64,000 nt of DNA from assembly GCA_016717165.1 (NCBI GenBank), contig JADKGA010000002.1, positions 310,001 to 374,000 of the forward strand. Reading direction: 5' to 3'. Shown here piece by piece: positions 16,280-25,316 of this stretch (within the stretch, counting starts at the first letter, position 1; every line of letters begins with the position of its first letter). The notes beneath the pieces were generated by a model. It was not told where the DNA came from, did not search any database, and was given only the letters and a program-made list of their open reading frames with translations. Source of the DNA: Candidatus Lutibacillus vidarii (GTDB taxonomy: Bacteria > Actinomycetota > Actinomycetes > Actinomycetales > Dermatophilaceae). Both the position numbers and the translations under genes were made by a program.

Positions 16280-17889
16280 CCACCGTGTCGACCGTCGTCA
16301 TGGCGGACACGTTCACCTCGGCGTCGATCAGCTACTCGGCGCTCATGCCGATGCTCATCGTCTTCGTGGTCGCCCTGGCCGAGGTCCTCGTCGCCGGCTT
16401 CGCGACCCGGGAGTCCCGGCATGCGCTGCAGGTCGGTCTGAGCCTCATCGGCCTGCTGGGCGCGCTGGCCGCGCTGCTCCTCGGCGCTCGTTTCCACCAG
16501 GGGGTCACCGCCTCGGTGGCCGACGCGGCGGGCTCTCGGCAGCTCGGGGCAGTCGTTGTCGACGGGCCGACGATCTTCCTCCAGGCCGGTGTCCTCGTCC
16601 TGGCGCTGCTCGCCGTGCTCATCATGAGCGAGCGTCTGGGCGGCATCGGGGCGGACGCCTTCACGCCCATGGGCGCGGCCAACCCCGGGTCGGTCCAGGA
16701 GCGCGCCGCCCAGCGGGCCGGGCTCACCACCTCCGAGGCGTTCCCGCTGATGATGCTCGCCGTCGGCGGCATGATGCTCTTTGTTGCTGCGGGTGACCTG
16801 CTGACCCTGTTTGTCGGCCTCGAGGTGCTCTCCCTGCCGCTGTACATCCTCACCGGGTTGGCTCGGCGGCGTCGGCTGCTGTCGCAGGAAGCGGCCCTTA
16901 AGTACTTCCTCCTCGGTGCGTTCTCCTCGGCCTTCCTCCTCTTCGGCGCGGCCTTGCTCTACGGGTATGCCGGGTCGGTCTACCTCAGCGAGATTGCCTC
17001 GGCGATCAGCGCCGGCCAGCCCGACCGCGAGGTGCTCCTCGTTCCCGGGGTGCTGCTCGTGCTCGTTGGACTGCTCTTCAAGGTCGGCGCGGTGCCCTTC
17101 CACTCGTGGACCCCCGACGTGTACCAGGGCGCTCCGACGCCGGTGACCGGGTTCATGGCCGCCTGCACGAAGCTGGCCGCCTTCGGGGCGATGCTCCGGG
17201 TCGTTTACGTCGGCGCGGCCGGGGACCGGTGGAACTGGTCCGTCGTCGTGGTCGTCATCGCGGCCCTGACGATGATCGTCGGCGCGGTGATGTCGGTGAC
17301 GCAGACCGACGTCAAGCGGCTGCTGGCCTACTCGTCGATCGCCCACGCCGGCTTCATCCTCACCGGGGTGCTCGCCTTCGATGTCACGGGCGTCTCCGCG
17401 GTGATGTTCTATCTCGTCACCTACGGCCTGACGACCATCGCCGCCTTCGGGATTGTCTACCTCGTCCGGGACGTCCAGAGCGGCTCCGAGGCGACGCATC
17501 TGTCCCAGTGGGCCGGGCTGGGTCGAAAGCACCCCGTGGCGGCCGCGACCTTCGCCTTCCTCATGCTGGCCTTCGCCGGCATACCGCTGACCTCGGGCTT
17601 CGTCGCCAAGCTGGGGGCCTTCGGCGCGGCGGTCGGTCACGGGGGCGCCTCCGGTGCCGTCCTCGCCGTGATCGGTGTCCTGTCCAGCGCGATCACGGTC
17701 TTCGTCTACGTGCGCATCATCGTCATGATGTACTTCACCGAGCCGGCCGAGAACGCGGTCGAGGTCGTGAGCCCGTCGATCCTCGCGAAGGTGGCGATCG
17801 GCTTCTGCGCGGTCCTCACGCTCGCATTGGGCATCGCTCCGAAGCTCCTCCTCGACTGGGCCGCGAACGCGTCGCTCTTCCTGTCGTGA
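16276..17889 (+). CDS. nuoN: NADH-quinone oxidoreductase subunit N
   Basis: A 537-aa antiporter-like subunit and last nuo gene of the first operon. Typical segments are GLEVLSLPLYILTG, ALKYFLLGAFSSAFLLFGAA and FHSWTPDVYQGAPTPVTGFM. The GTG start overlaps the nuoM stop; an internal ATG 13 codons later is a possible alternative. The polyprenyl synthase gene starts within the last four bases, so quinone synthesis and complex I may be co-translated. Confidence 0.97.
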   Translation: MTTVSTVVMADTFTSASISYSALMPMLIVFVVALAEVLVAGFATRESRHALQVGLSLIGLLGALAALLLGARFHQGVTASVADAAGSRQLGAVVVDGPTIFLQAGVLVLALLAVLIMSERLGGIGADAFTPMGAANPGSVQERAAQRAGLTTSEAFPLMMLAVGGMMLFVAAGDLLTLFVGLEVLSLPLYILTGLARRRRLLSQEAALKYFLLGAFSSAFLLFGAALLYGYAGSVYLSEIASAISAGQPDREVLLVPGVLLVLVGLLFKVGAVPFHSWTPDVYQGAPTPVTGFMAACTKLAAFGAMLRVVYVGAAGDRWNWSVVVVVIAALTMIVGAVMSVTQTDVKRLLAYSSIAHAGFILTGVLAFDVTGVSAVMFYLVTYGLTTIAAFGIVYLVRDVQSGSEATHLSQWAGLGRKHPVAAATFAFLMLAFAGIPLTSGFVAKLGAFGAAVGHGGASGAVLAVIGVLSSAITVFVYVRIIVMMYFTEPAENAVEVVSPSILAKVAIGFCAVLTLALGIAPKLLLDWAANASLFLS

Positions 17890-19025
17890 CCTCGGTGCCC
17901 GGGCTGCCGGCTGGCGCCCCTGCAGGTGGCGGTTCCGTGTCGGTCGCAGCTGCCGGCTCTGCTGCTGTCGGCACTGCGGCCGTGGGCTCTGCGGCTGTCC
18001 GCACTGCAGCCGTGGGTACTGCGGCTGTCGGCTCGGCGGTCTTCGCGCTGCCCGGGGCCAGCCCCGAGCTCACCGCCCGGCTGGCCGCCGGGCTGGCCGC
18101 GGTCGAGGCACGGCTCCGGGCCGTGGTCGACCACGACGACCCCTTCGTCGCCGCGGCCTCGGACCACCTCGTTGCTGCGGGTGGCAAGCGGTTCCGGCCG
18201 CTGCTCACCCTGCTCGCGGCCGAGCTCGGGTCCGGGTGGGACGAGTCGGTCGTCACCGCCGCGACCGGCGTCGAGCTGACCCACCTCGCCTCGCTCTACC
18301 ACGACGACGTCATGGACGAGGCGCTCGTGCGCCGCGGGGTGCCGAGCGCCAATGCGGCATACGGGAATGCCACGGCGATCCTCGTCGGGGACCTGCTCTT
18401 CGGGCAGGCCTCCTCCCTCATCGCCGACCTCGGCGCCGACGCGGTGCGGATCCAGGCCGACACCTTCGTCCGGCTCTGCGCGGGGCAGATCCGTGACGAC
18501 CGGCCGTGCCCCGAGGGGGTGGACCCGGTCGAGTACTACCTGTCGGTCCTGCGGGACAAGACCGGTTCACTCATCGCGACCGCCGCCCGGTATGGCGCGA
18601 TCTTCGCCGGCTGCGATGCCACGACGGTCGAGGTCATGGCCGAGTACGGGGAGCGGCTGGGGATCACCTTCCAGCTCGTCGACGACCTCATCGATATCAC
18701 CTCCGACGGGACGGTCTCCGGAAAGACCCCCGGCACCGACCTCCGCGAGGGTGTCGACACCCTCGCCGTGCTGTACGCGAAGGCGTCGACCGACCCTGAT
18801 CAGGCCCGGCTGCGCGAGCTGCTCGCCACCGACCTGCGCCATGACGACGCGGCCCTCGGCGAGGCCCTCGCGCTGCTCCGGGGCAGCCGCTCGCTGACCC
18901 GGGCACGGGAGCACACCATGGCGGTCGCGGAGGGCGCCCGCGAGCTGCTCACCCGGCTGCCGGCCTCGCCAGCGGTTCCCGCCCTCGACGCCCTGGTCAC
19001 CGGGGTCCTCGAGCGCGTCGCCTGA
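17886..19025 (+). CDS. Polyprenyl diphosphate synthase (menaquinone side-chain type)
   Basis: A 379-aa trans-isoprenyl diphosphate synthase. The first aspartate-rich motif (HDDVMDE, ~138-144) and the second (DDLIDI, ~265-270) are both intact, with GGKRFRP for substrate binding near residue 98. It would extend a prenyl diphosphate to the long chain used for menaquinone. GTG 17886 overlaps the nuoN stop as GTGA. The first ~55 residues are an Ala/Val/Gly repeat (GTAAVGSAAV), unusual for the family, so a later start around the FALPGASPEL segment is possible. Confidence 0.9.
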   Translation: MTSVPGLPAGAPAGGGSVSVAAAGSAAVGTAAVGSAAVRTAAVGTAAVGSAVFALPGASPELTARLAAGLAAVEARLRAVVDHDDPFVAAASDHLVAAGGKRFRPLLTLLAAELGSGWDESVVTAATGVELTHLASLYHDDVMDEALVRRGVPSANAAYGNATAILVGDLLFGQASSLIADLGADAVRIQADTFVRLCAGQIRDDRPCPEGVDPVEYYLSVLRDKTGSLIATAARYGAIFAGCDATTVEVMAEYGERLGITFQLVDDLIDITSDGTVSGKTPGTDLREGVDTLAVLYAKASTDPDQARLRELLATDLRHDDAALGEALALLRGSRSLTRAREHTMAVAEGARELLTRLPASPAVPALDALVTGVLERVA

Positions 19026-19119
19026 TCGCTCGGCGCCGCGACCGACGGTCGAGGCAGACGCTCGCGGCCAGGGAGATCGTCGGGTCACCGCGATGGTTGG
19101 ACCTCGGAGCGGTCCCCCT

Positions 19120-19142
19120 CCCGCGCCTTCCTCCGGCGCGGG
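19120..19142. terminator. Hairpin between convergent prenyl synthase and rarD genes
   Basis: CCCGCGCC and GGCGCGGG form a perfect 8-bp stem with a 7-nt loop in the 127-bp convergent gap, just beyond the rarD stop. There is no clear T-tract, which is common in high-GC actinobacteria. It could serve both genes. Confidence 0.5.
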
Positions 19143-19152
19143 CCTGGACGAC

Positions 19153-20127
19153 CTACGGGGTCGCCTCGGTGAGCTCGGGCTCGACGTGTGCCGGCCGGCG
19201 GCGCCTCGAGGCCCGCAGCGAGTCGACGGTGAGGACGAGCAACGCGATCCAGACGATCCCAAAACCCACCCACCGGGTCGGCGTCATGTGCTCCCCGAGG
19301 AAGAGCACCCCACTGGCCAGCTGCAGCCCCGGCGTCAGGAACTGCAACAGACCGATGGTCACCAACGGGATACGCCGGGCCGCGGCGGCGAAGAAGAGCA
19401 GCGGGATCGCCGTCGCCACCCCGGCCAGGCTCAGCAGCGCGGTGTGCCAGGCGCCATGGCCGACATACGTCGACTGGTTCGTCGAGGTGACCCACACGAG
19501 CAGGCCGACCGCCGCTGGGGCGAGGATGACCGTCTCCATGGTCAGCCCGTGCAGTGCGGGCAAGGTGGCGCCGAGCCGCTTCTTCGTCAGTCCGTACAGC
19601 GCAAAGGTCACCGCGAGGGTCAAGGTGATGGCCGGCATGCTGCCGCCGGTCAGGGACAGGTATGCCGCACCGACCGCGCCGATGAGCACCGCGACGGCTT
19701 GCATCGGTCGCAGCGTCTCCCGCAGGACCACGACGCCGAGCGCGACCGTGACGAGGGGGTTGAGGAAGTAGCCGAGCGAGGCGTCGGTCACGTGCCCGGC
19801 CGTCACGGCGGCGACATAGACCAGCCAGTTGACCGCGATGAGCAGCGCCGCGACCGTGATCCCGGCGAGCATGCGGCGCCGCGCGAGAAGCGGTCGCAGC
19901 CACCCGACGTCCCGCCGCACCGCAATGACGAGGACGCAGAAGAGCAGCGTCCAGGCGATCCGGTGGGCGAGGATCTCCCACGCCCCGGCCGGCTTCAGCG
20001 CGGCGAAGTAGAGGGGGAACATCCCCCATATTCCGTATGCCGCTACGCCATACCAGACCCCCCGGTCCGCCCCGGCGGGTGTCGACGTCAGGTCGCCGTC
20101 ACCGGGCCGCGGAGGCGTCCCGGTCAT
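19153..20127 (-). CDS. rarD: RarD-type EamA-family transporter
   Basis: A 324-aa drug/metabolite-transporter-superfamily membrane protein with ten predicted helices. The N-terminal GIWGMFPLYFAALKPAGAWE block and HRIAWTLLF are characteristic of RarD; the second half repeats the EamA fold (QFLTPGLQLASGVLFLGE). The substrate is unknown for the family. It is transcribed toward the prenyl synthase gene and lies 37 bp downstream of korB on the same strand, so readthrough from korAB is possible. Confidence 0.9.
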   Translation of the reverse strand: MTGTPPRPGDGDLTSTPAGADRGVWYGVAAYGIWGMFPLYFAALKPAGAWEILAHRIAWTLLFCVLVIAVRRDVGWLRPLLARRRMLAGITVAALLIAVNWLVYVAAVTAGHVTDASLGYFLNPLVTVALGVVVLRETLRPMQAVAVLIGAVGAAYLSLTGGSMPAITLTLAVTFALYGLTKKRLGATLPALHGLTMETVILAPAAVGLLVWVTSTNQSTYVGHGAWHTALLSLAGVATAIPLLFFAAAARRIPLVTIGLLQFLTPGLQLASGVLFLGEHMTPTRWVGFGIVWIALLVLTVDSLRASRRRRPAHVEPELTEATP

Positions 20128-20164
20128 GAGCGGTCACTGTGGCGTTGGGTGATTCCGGGACGCG

Positions 20165-21250
20165 TCACGACTCCCCGACGGTCCACGTGTCGCCACCGGC
20201 GAGGAGCTTCTCCATCGCGGCGTCGTCGACCGGGCCGGCGGCCGACCGGGCGGCGTCGACCTGAGCCCGCACCCCGTCGTCATACGCGGGGGCACTGACC
20301 TGACGGAAGATGCCCATGGCGATGTGGGACAGCGCCGGGTCGTCGAGCCGGGAGAGCGCGAACGCCTGGGACGGGTCGGCGGCTGCAGGGTCGTGGTGGA
20401 GGATCAGCGCCGGCTCGGCCTCAGAGCGGGGGATGAGGTTGATGCCGGACCCGCCGCTCCACACCGCCACGGTCTCCTTCTCCGCGCCGACCGTGACCTC
20501 CTCGCCGGCCTCGAGCCAGAGGATCCGCGACTGCGCCGACGTGCGGTCCTTGAGGACGTCATACGCGCCGTCGTTGAAGATCGGGCAGTTCTGGAGGATC
20601 TCGATGAGCGCGGTGCCGCGGTGTGCCGCGGCGGCCCGCAGGACCTCGGTGAAGTGCTTGCGGTCCGAGTCCATCGTCCGCGCGACGAAGGTCGCCTCCG
20701 ACCCCAGCGCGAGCGACACTGGGTTGAACGGCCGGTCCACCGAACCGGTAGGCGTCGACTTCGTCACCGTGCCGGTCGGTGAGGTTGGCGAGTACTGGCC
20801 CTTGGTCAGGCCGTAGATCTCGTTGTTGAACAGCAGGATCTTGAGGTTGACATTGCGCCGCATCGCGTGGATGAGGTGGTTGCCACCGATCGACAGCGCG
20901 TCGCCGTCACCGGTCGCGACCCAGACGGACAGGTCCGGCCGAGCCACGGCGACTCCGGTCGCGATGGCCGGAGCGCGCCCGTGGATCGAGTGCATGCCGT
21001 AGGTGTCGACGTAGTAGGGGAAGCGCGACGAGCAGCCGATCCCCGACACGACGACGACATTCTCCGGAGCAACCCCGAGCTCGGGCAGGAAGCTCTGGAC
21101 GGCCGAGAGGATGGCGTAGTCGCCGCACCCCGGACACCAGCGCACCTCCTGGTCGGAGGTGAAGCTCTTCCGGTTGAGCGGTGCCGCCCCCTCCGGGAGG
21201 CGGGGGACGAGGTCGAGGCCGTGGGGCATCCCGATGTCGGTGAGGGTCAC
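20165..21250 (-). CDS. korB: 2-oxoacid:ferredoxin oxidoreductase beta subunit (KorB)
   Basis: A 361-aa thiamine-diphosphate subunit. It carries the cluster/TPP-binding RWCPGCGDYAIL segment and GDGDALSIGG...NNEIYGLTKGQYSPTS, typical of 2-oxoglutarate-type enzymes. With KorA it converts a 2-oxoacid, most likely 2-oxoglutarate, and CoA to the acyl-CoA and reduces ferredoxin. GTG 21250 overlaps the korA stop as GTGA; a much longer open frame upstream is only the shadow of korA. Placement between the two nuo clusters is suggestive of a ferredoxin link. Confidence 0.93.
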   Translation of the reverse strand: MTLTDIGMPHGLDLVPRLPEGAAPLNRKSFTSDQEVRWCPGCGDYAILSAVQSFLPELGVAPENVVVVSGIGCSSRFPYYVDTYGMHSIHGRAPAIATGVAVARPDLSVWVATGDGDALSIGGNHLIHAMRRNVNLKILLFNNEIYGLTKGQYSPTSPTGTVTKSTPTGSVDRPFNPVSLALGSEATFVARTMDSDRKHFTEVLRAAAAHRGTALIEILQNCPIFNDGAYDVLKDRTSAQSRILWLEAGEEVTVGAEKETVAVWSGGSGINLIPRSEAEPALILHHDPAAADPSQAFALSRLDDPALSHIAMGIFRQVSAPAYDDGVRAQVDAARSAAGPVDDAAMEKLLAGGDTWTVGES

Positions 21251-23115
21251 TTCGACAGCTCCTTCGTCGCCGCGACGATGACCTCGGCGAGCTCGCTGGA
21301 CCGGAACGGTAGGCCGCGGACGGCCGTGTGGGAGGTGACGTCGACGAGGTACTTCGCGCGGAGCAGCAGGGCCAGCTGCCCGAGGTTCATCTCGGGGACG
21401 ACGACCTTGGCGTAGGACCGCAGGACCTCGCCGGTGTTCGCCGGGAAGGGGTTGAGGTGGCGCAGGTGGGCGCGGGCCACTTTGGCACCCTCCTTGCGGG
21501 CCTCGGCAACGGCGGCCGCGATGGGCCCGTAGGTCGAGCCCCAGCCGAGGATGAGGACCTCGGCGTCGCCGTCGGGGTCGTCCACGTCGAGGGGGGTGAT
21601 GGAGGCGGCGATGCCGTCGACCTTGGCCTGGCGCAGCCGAACCATCTTCTCGTGGTTGTCCGGCTCGTAGTTGATCTCGCCGGTGATATCGGCCTTCTCG
21701 ATCCCGCCGATGCGGTGTTGCAGGCCTGGGGTGCCGGGGATCGTCCAGGGCCGGGCGAGGGTGACCGGGTCGCGCTTGTAGGGCGCGAGCATCGGCGTCC
21801 CGTCCGTCTTCGTGTGGTTCGGCTCGGTGGTGAAGGCCGGGACCAGCTCGGGCAGCTCGGCCATCGTCGGGAGCCTCCACGGCTCGGACCCGTTGGCGAG
21901 GTAACCGTCGGTGAGCAGGATGACCGGGGTGCGGTAGGTCACCGCGATCCGGCACGCCTCGAAGGCCGCCGAGAAGCAGTCCGCAGGCGACTGCGCGGCG
22001 ATGATGGCCACCGGGCTCTCGCCGTTCCGGCCGAACATCGCCTGGAGCAGGTCGGCCTGCTCGGTCTTGGTCGGCAGACCGGTGGATGGCCCGCCACGCT
22101 GGACGTCGACGACGACCAGCGGCAGCTCGAGGGTCACTGCAAGCCCGACCGTCTCGGTCTTGAGGGCCAGGCCCGGGCCGGACGTCGTCGTCACGCCAAG
22201 TGCGCCCGCGTATGACGCGCCCAGCGCCACGCCGATGCCGGCGATCTCGTCCTCGGCCTGGACCGTGGTCACCCCGACCCGCTTCATCGCGGCGAGGTTG
22301 TGCAGAATCTCGGACGCGGGCGTGATCGGGTACGAGCCAAGGACCAACCGCAGCCCGCCCTTGTACGCCGCGGTCGCCAGCCCGTATGCCGTGGCGGCGT
22401 TCCCGGTGACATTGCGGTACGTGCCCGCGCGCATCGGAGCGGCCGCGACCTCGTAGTGGACCGCGAAGTCCTCGCTGGTCTCGCCGTAGTTGTAGCCGGC
22501 CTTGAGGGCGGCCAGGTTCGCGGCGAGCACCTCGGGCTTCTTCCCGAACTTGCTGGTGAGGAAGCGCTCGGTCGAGTCGGTCGGCCGGCTGTACAGCCAC
22601 AGCAGCAGGCCGAGGGCGAACATATTCTTCGCCCGTTCCTTCTCCTTGCGGGTGATCTCCGCGTCGGCGAGTGCCTCCACCGTCAGCGAGGTCAGTCCCA
22701 GCGCATGGACGTGGTATGACGACAGGCTGCCGTCCGCCAACGGGTTGGCGGCATACCCGACCTTGCCGAGGTTGCGCGTCGAGAACTCGTCGGTGTCCGC
22801 GATGATCATCGCGCCCCGCGGCAGGTCACCAAGGTTGGCCTTGAGCGCGGCGGGGTTCATCGCGACGAGGACGTTCGGGGCGTCGCCGGGAGTTTGGATG
22901 TGGTGGTCGGCGATGTGCAGCTGGAAGCTCGACACGCCAAGGATGGTGCCCTGGGGCGCGCGAATCTCCGCGGGATAGTTGGGCAGGGTCGCGAGATCGT
23001 TGCCGAACACGGCGGCGTCGGAGGTGAACCGGTCTCCGGTCAGCTGCATCCCGTCCCCGGAGTCCCCAGCGAACCGGATGACGACCTGGTCGAGCTGTTG
23101 CGTGGGTTTGGACAT
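21247..23115 (-). CDS. korA: 2-oxoacid:ferredoxin oxidoreductase alpha subunit (KorA, gamma-alpha fusion)
   Basis: A 622-aa protein in which the gamma domain (VIRFAGDSGDGMQLTGDRF near the N terminus) is fused to the alpha domain (GSYPITPASEIL, then ASYAGALGVTTTSGPG). This two-subunit architecture is the oxygen-tolerant actinobacterial KorAB form, as in Mycobacterium tuberculosis. ATG 23115 is chosen over an in-frame codon 25 residues upstream because conserved sequence begins right after it. It lacks a ferredoxin domain, so a separate ferredoxin acceptor is needed; none is encoded in the window. Confidence 0.93.
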   Translation of the reverse strand: MSKPTQQLDQVVIRFAGDSGDGMQLTGDRFTSDAAVFGNDLATLPNYPAEIRAPQGTILGVSSFQLHIADHHIQTPGDAPNVLVAMNPAALKANLGDLPRGAMIIADTDEFSTRNLGKVGYAANPLADGSLSSYHVHALGLTSLTVEALADAEITRKEKERAKNMFALGLLLWLYSRPTDSTERFLTSKFGKKPEVLAANLAALKAGYNYGETSEDFAVHYEVAAAPMRAGTYRNVTGNAATAYGLATAAYKGGLRLVLGSYPITPASEILHNLAAMKRVGVTTVQAEDEIAGIGVALGASYAGALGVTTTSGPGLALKTETVGLAVTLELPLVVVDVQRGGPSTGLPTKTEQADLLQAMFGRNGESPVAIIAAQSPADCFSAAFEACRIAVTYRTPVILLTDGYLANGSEPWRLPTMAELPELVPAFTTEPNHTKTDGTPMLAPYKRDPVTLARPWTIPGTPGLQHRIGGIEKADITGEINYEPDNHEKMVRLRQAKVDGIAASITPLDVDDPDGDAEVLILGWGSTYGPIAAAVAEARKEGAKVARAHLRHLNPFPANTGEVLRSYAKVVVPEMNLGQLALLLRAKYLVDVTSHTAVRGLPFRSSELAEVIVAATKELSK

Positions 23116-23616
23116 CGTTGTCTTCTGGTTCGTCGAGGTCGTCGGCCCGTGCCGACGGCGCACCCCAGGCGCGCTGGGGCACCGCCTCACAGTCTATGGA
23201 CGTCCAGGCGTCTGCTCGCCATCAGTACCTCAGATGCTGGTCACCATTTCGACACAAGCGGGGATCACTGCGCCCAACGGTCCCTTCCGGCTGCCACCGA
23301 GCGACCAGGAAGCGATGGGCGGTCCTTTTCGCTGCACTCCAACGACGCGCCGTGGCAGCCGAGCCAGCGACGATGGCAAGAACGCACCAACAGGTCGGCC
23401 CGACTCGCCTCGCCTCGGCTGGGCTCAACTCGGCTCGCCTCGGCTGGGCTCAACTCGGCTTGCCTCGGCTGGGCTGGGCTGGGCTCAACTCGGCTCGCCT
23501 CGGCTGGGCTCAACTCGGCTTGCCTCGGCTGGGCTGGGCTGGGCTGGGCTGGGCTGGGCTCGGCTCGGCTGGGCTCAGCTCCACTCGAGCGGGCGCGCCC
23601 TCGCGCGGTGGCGGGT
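23116..23616. other. Gene-free interval between korA and the DUF222-HNH gene
   Basis: This is 501 bp between the korA start and the HNH gene stop, both on the minus strand. The left ~280 bp should contain the korAB promoter, though I could not pick a convincing -10/-35 pair. The right 180 bp is the pentanucleotide satellite described separately. Open frames here are repeat artefacts. Confidence 0.6.
23401..23580. repeat. Pentanucleotide satellite with 25-bp higher-order period
   Basis: About 35 consecutive 5-mers drawn from GGCTG, GGCTC, AACTC, GCCTC and GGCTT. The order GGCTG-GGCTC-AACTC-GGCTC/T-GCCTC recurs as a 25-bp super-unit four times, separated by expanding runs of GGCTG, ending in a run of six. 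Because five is not a multiple of three, all frames stay open and give artificial repeat peptides. Slipped-strand expansion is the likely origin. Confidence 0.95.
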
Positions 23617-25176
23617 CTACCCGGTGTCGAGGTACGGCGGGGTAGGCAGCGTGGGTGGCGCCGGTCCTCCCTCCTCATCCCTCAAGGAGTCCGACAGCGG
23701 TGTCGCCGAGGTACCGGGCGGCGGCCAGGAACCCGAAGGGTCCCGCTCGTCAACGAGGCGAACCGCGACGGGCCCCGCTCGCCCGGTGTCGTACGAACCC
23801 GGTGAGGCGTCCCACTCGACCCCGTCGGGCCGCACGACGGCCGTCAGCCGGTCGCGGTGGACCACGGTGTGATGCCGCGCGCACAACAACGTGCCATTGC
23901 TCAGGTCGGTGCGGCCGAAGTCGGCCCAGTGCCGGATGTGGTGGGCATCGCACCAATGGGCTGGCGCATCGCAACCGGGGAAGGTGCAGTGCCGGTCCCG
24001 GAGCCAGAGGGCCTTGAGCTGAGCGGGCGTGAAGGTCCGGACCGTGTCGCCGAGCTCGAGGAGCTCCCCGCGACCGCCCAGCAGCGCAGGGATGATCCCG
24101 GCCTCGCAGGCGAGCTTGCGGACCGTCTCCGGCGCGAGGATCGACCCGCGGTCGACCGAGCCGAGGGTGACCCCGAACCCGGCAGCACGCTCAACGCTCT
24201 CCTTGCCTTCGCGGTGGTTGCCCCCGCGGTGGTTGCCTCCGCAGTGGTTGCCTCCGCGGTGGTTGCCACCGTGGTCGTTGGCCTCGTGGTCGTTGCCTGC
24301 GTGGTCGTCCCCGGGGAGTACGCCCGCCAGGCGAGCCGTGAGGTCGGCATACGACATCGTCACGTAGACGCAGGTCTTGAGCCCGGCGCCGGGAGCCGAC
24401 CCGGCGGACGAGGCGCGGCGGCATACCGCAACGAGGGCCTCCCCGCGGCGGCGCCGCGGCTCGCGAGGGTCCGGCGAGCCGTCGTCGGCGGGGCGCGGGC
24501 GAGCGTACGGACCGATGGCGGCCTCGAGGATGGCGCGCCCCTCGGGGTCCAGGACCAGCGAGTAGGTGGCCAGGTCGCCGTCCATCACCGGGTGGGAGAG
24601 CGACACGTGCGCGGCGGCCAGCTCCTCGTCGTGGCGCAGCTGACCGGCTCGCCCGTACGCGGCGACGAGCCGCTGCCGCAGCTCGCGGACCGCGCGGGGC
24701 CCGTGCGTGCCACCGAGGTCGACCATGGCGTCGAGCACGGTCGGCCGGGCGGCTTCGTGGAGCTGGGGTCGGAGCCGTTCGAACTCCGTGGCGATGGCCA
24801 GTGCGGCTCCGGGCTGGACACGGCCGTCGAGCACCGCGCGCCGTAGCGCGGCGAGTTCGGGGGAGCGGCATACCTCAACGGTCTTGGCGACCTGCGCGGC
24901 GCCCAGACCGGCGAGCGACGGGGCGTGCTGGCGGACCCACGCGGTGACCGAGCCCGCCTGCGACTTCTCGACCGTCCGCGTCGACACGGCCCGCTCCACC
25001 AGCGCCAGGCGGGCGGCCGCCGCCGCGGCGGTGAGGGCGTCGAGCTCGGTGAGCCAGGCGGGCAGCTCGGCCTCGGCGACCGCGTCGAGGAGGTCGGTCA
25101 GGCCGCCGAGGGCCGCGCGGGCAGCCGCGATCGCCGTCCGGCGACCGACGAGCTCGGCCAACGCCCCCTGCGTCAT
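23617..25176 (-). CDS. DUF222 / HNH endonuclease domain protein
   Basis: A 519-aa protein of the multi-copy actinobacterial DUF222-HNH family. The N-terminal DUF222 region spans about 1-270 and a C-terminal HNH motif contains HCTFPGCDAPAHWCDAHHIRHW and LCARHHTVVH with the zinc and catalytic residues present. Between them (~290-327) is a low-complexity insert of repeated GGNHR/GGNHC units, an unusual His/Asn-rich linker. The family is often linked to mobile elements or remnants of them, but its function is not established. ATG 25176 gives a start 24 bp from the first Leu/Gly helix. Confidence 0.85.
   Translation of the reverse strand: MTQGALAELVGRRTAIAAARAALGGLTDLLDAVAEAELPAWLTELDALTAAAAAARLALVERAVSTRTVEKSQAGSVTAWVRQHAPSLAGLGAAQVAKTVEVCRSPELAALRRAVLDGRVQPGAALAIATEFERLRPQLHEAARPTVLDAMVDLGGTHGPRAVRELRQRLVAAYGRAGQLRHDEELAAAHVSLSHPVMDGDLATYSLVLDPEGRAILEAAIGPYARPRPADDGSPDPREPRRRRGEALVAVCRRASSAGSAPGAGLKTCVYVTMSYADLTARLAGVLPGDDHAGNDHEANDHGGNHRGGNHCGGNHRGGNHREGKESVERAAGFGVTLGSVDRGSILAPETVRKLACEAGIIPALLGGRGELLELGDTVRTFTPAQLKALWLRDRHCTFPGCDAPAHWCDAHHIRHWADFGRTDLSNGTLLCARHHTVVHRDRLTAVVRPDGVEWDASPGSYDTGRAGPVAVRLVDERDPSGSWPPPGTSATPLSDSLRDEEGGPAPPTLPTPPYLDTG
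24196..24312 (-). repeat. In-gene 15-bp minisatellite encoding (G)GNH(R/C/D) repeats
   Basis: Within the DUF222-HNH gene a 15-bp unit (GGTGGTTGCCNCCGC-like on the plus strand) repeats several times and encodes GGNHR, GGNHC and NDHGG variants. The unit is a multiple of three and preserves the frame, so expansion or contraction is tolerated. It sits ~600 bp from the pentamer satellite. Confidence 0.85.
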
Positions 25177-25316
25177 ACCGACAGCCTGTCACCGACCACT
25201 GACAACCCTTCCGGGGCGCTCCCAGCTGCCGGTTGTCCACAGGGCGGCGGGGGAGGAGGTGCGTTCGTCGGATCGGTGGGTCAGACTGGTCCCCAGGATT
25301 GGCGCAGGGGAGAGGT

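Noticed and set aside
16162..17640. Very long antisense open frames rich in Arg/Asp/Glu/Gly opposite nuo genes
   Set aside because: Typical third-position GC shadows; no ribosome-binding sites or domain patterns, and the sense genes are certain.
22894..23872. Plus-strand proteins with LGSARLGW-type repeats
   Set aside because: They are translations of the pentanucleotide satellite and overlap korA and the HNH gene.
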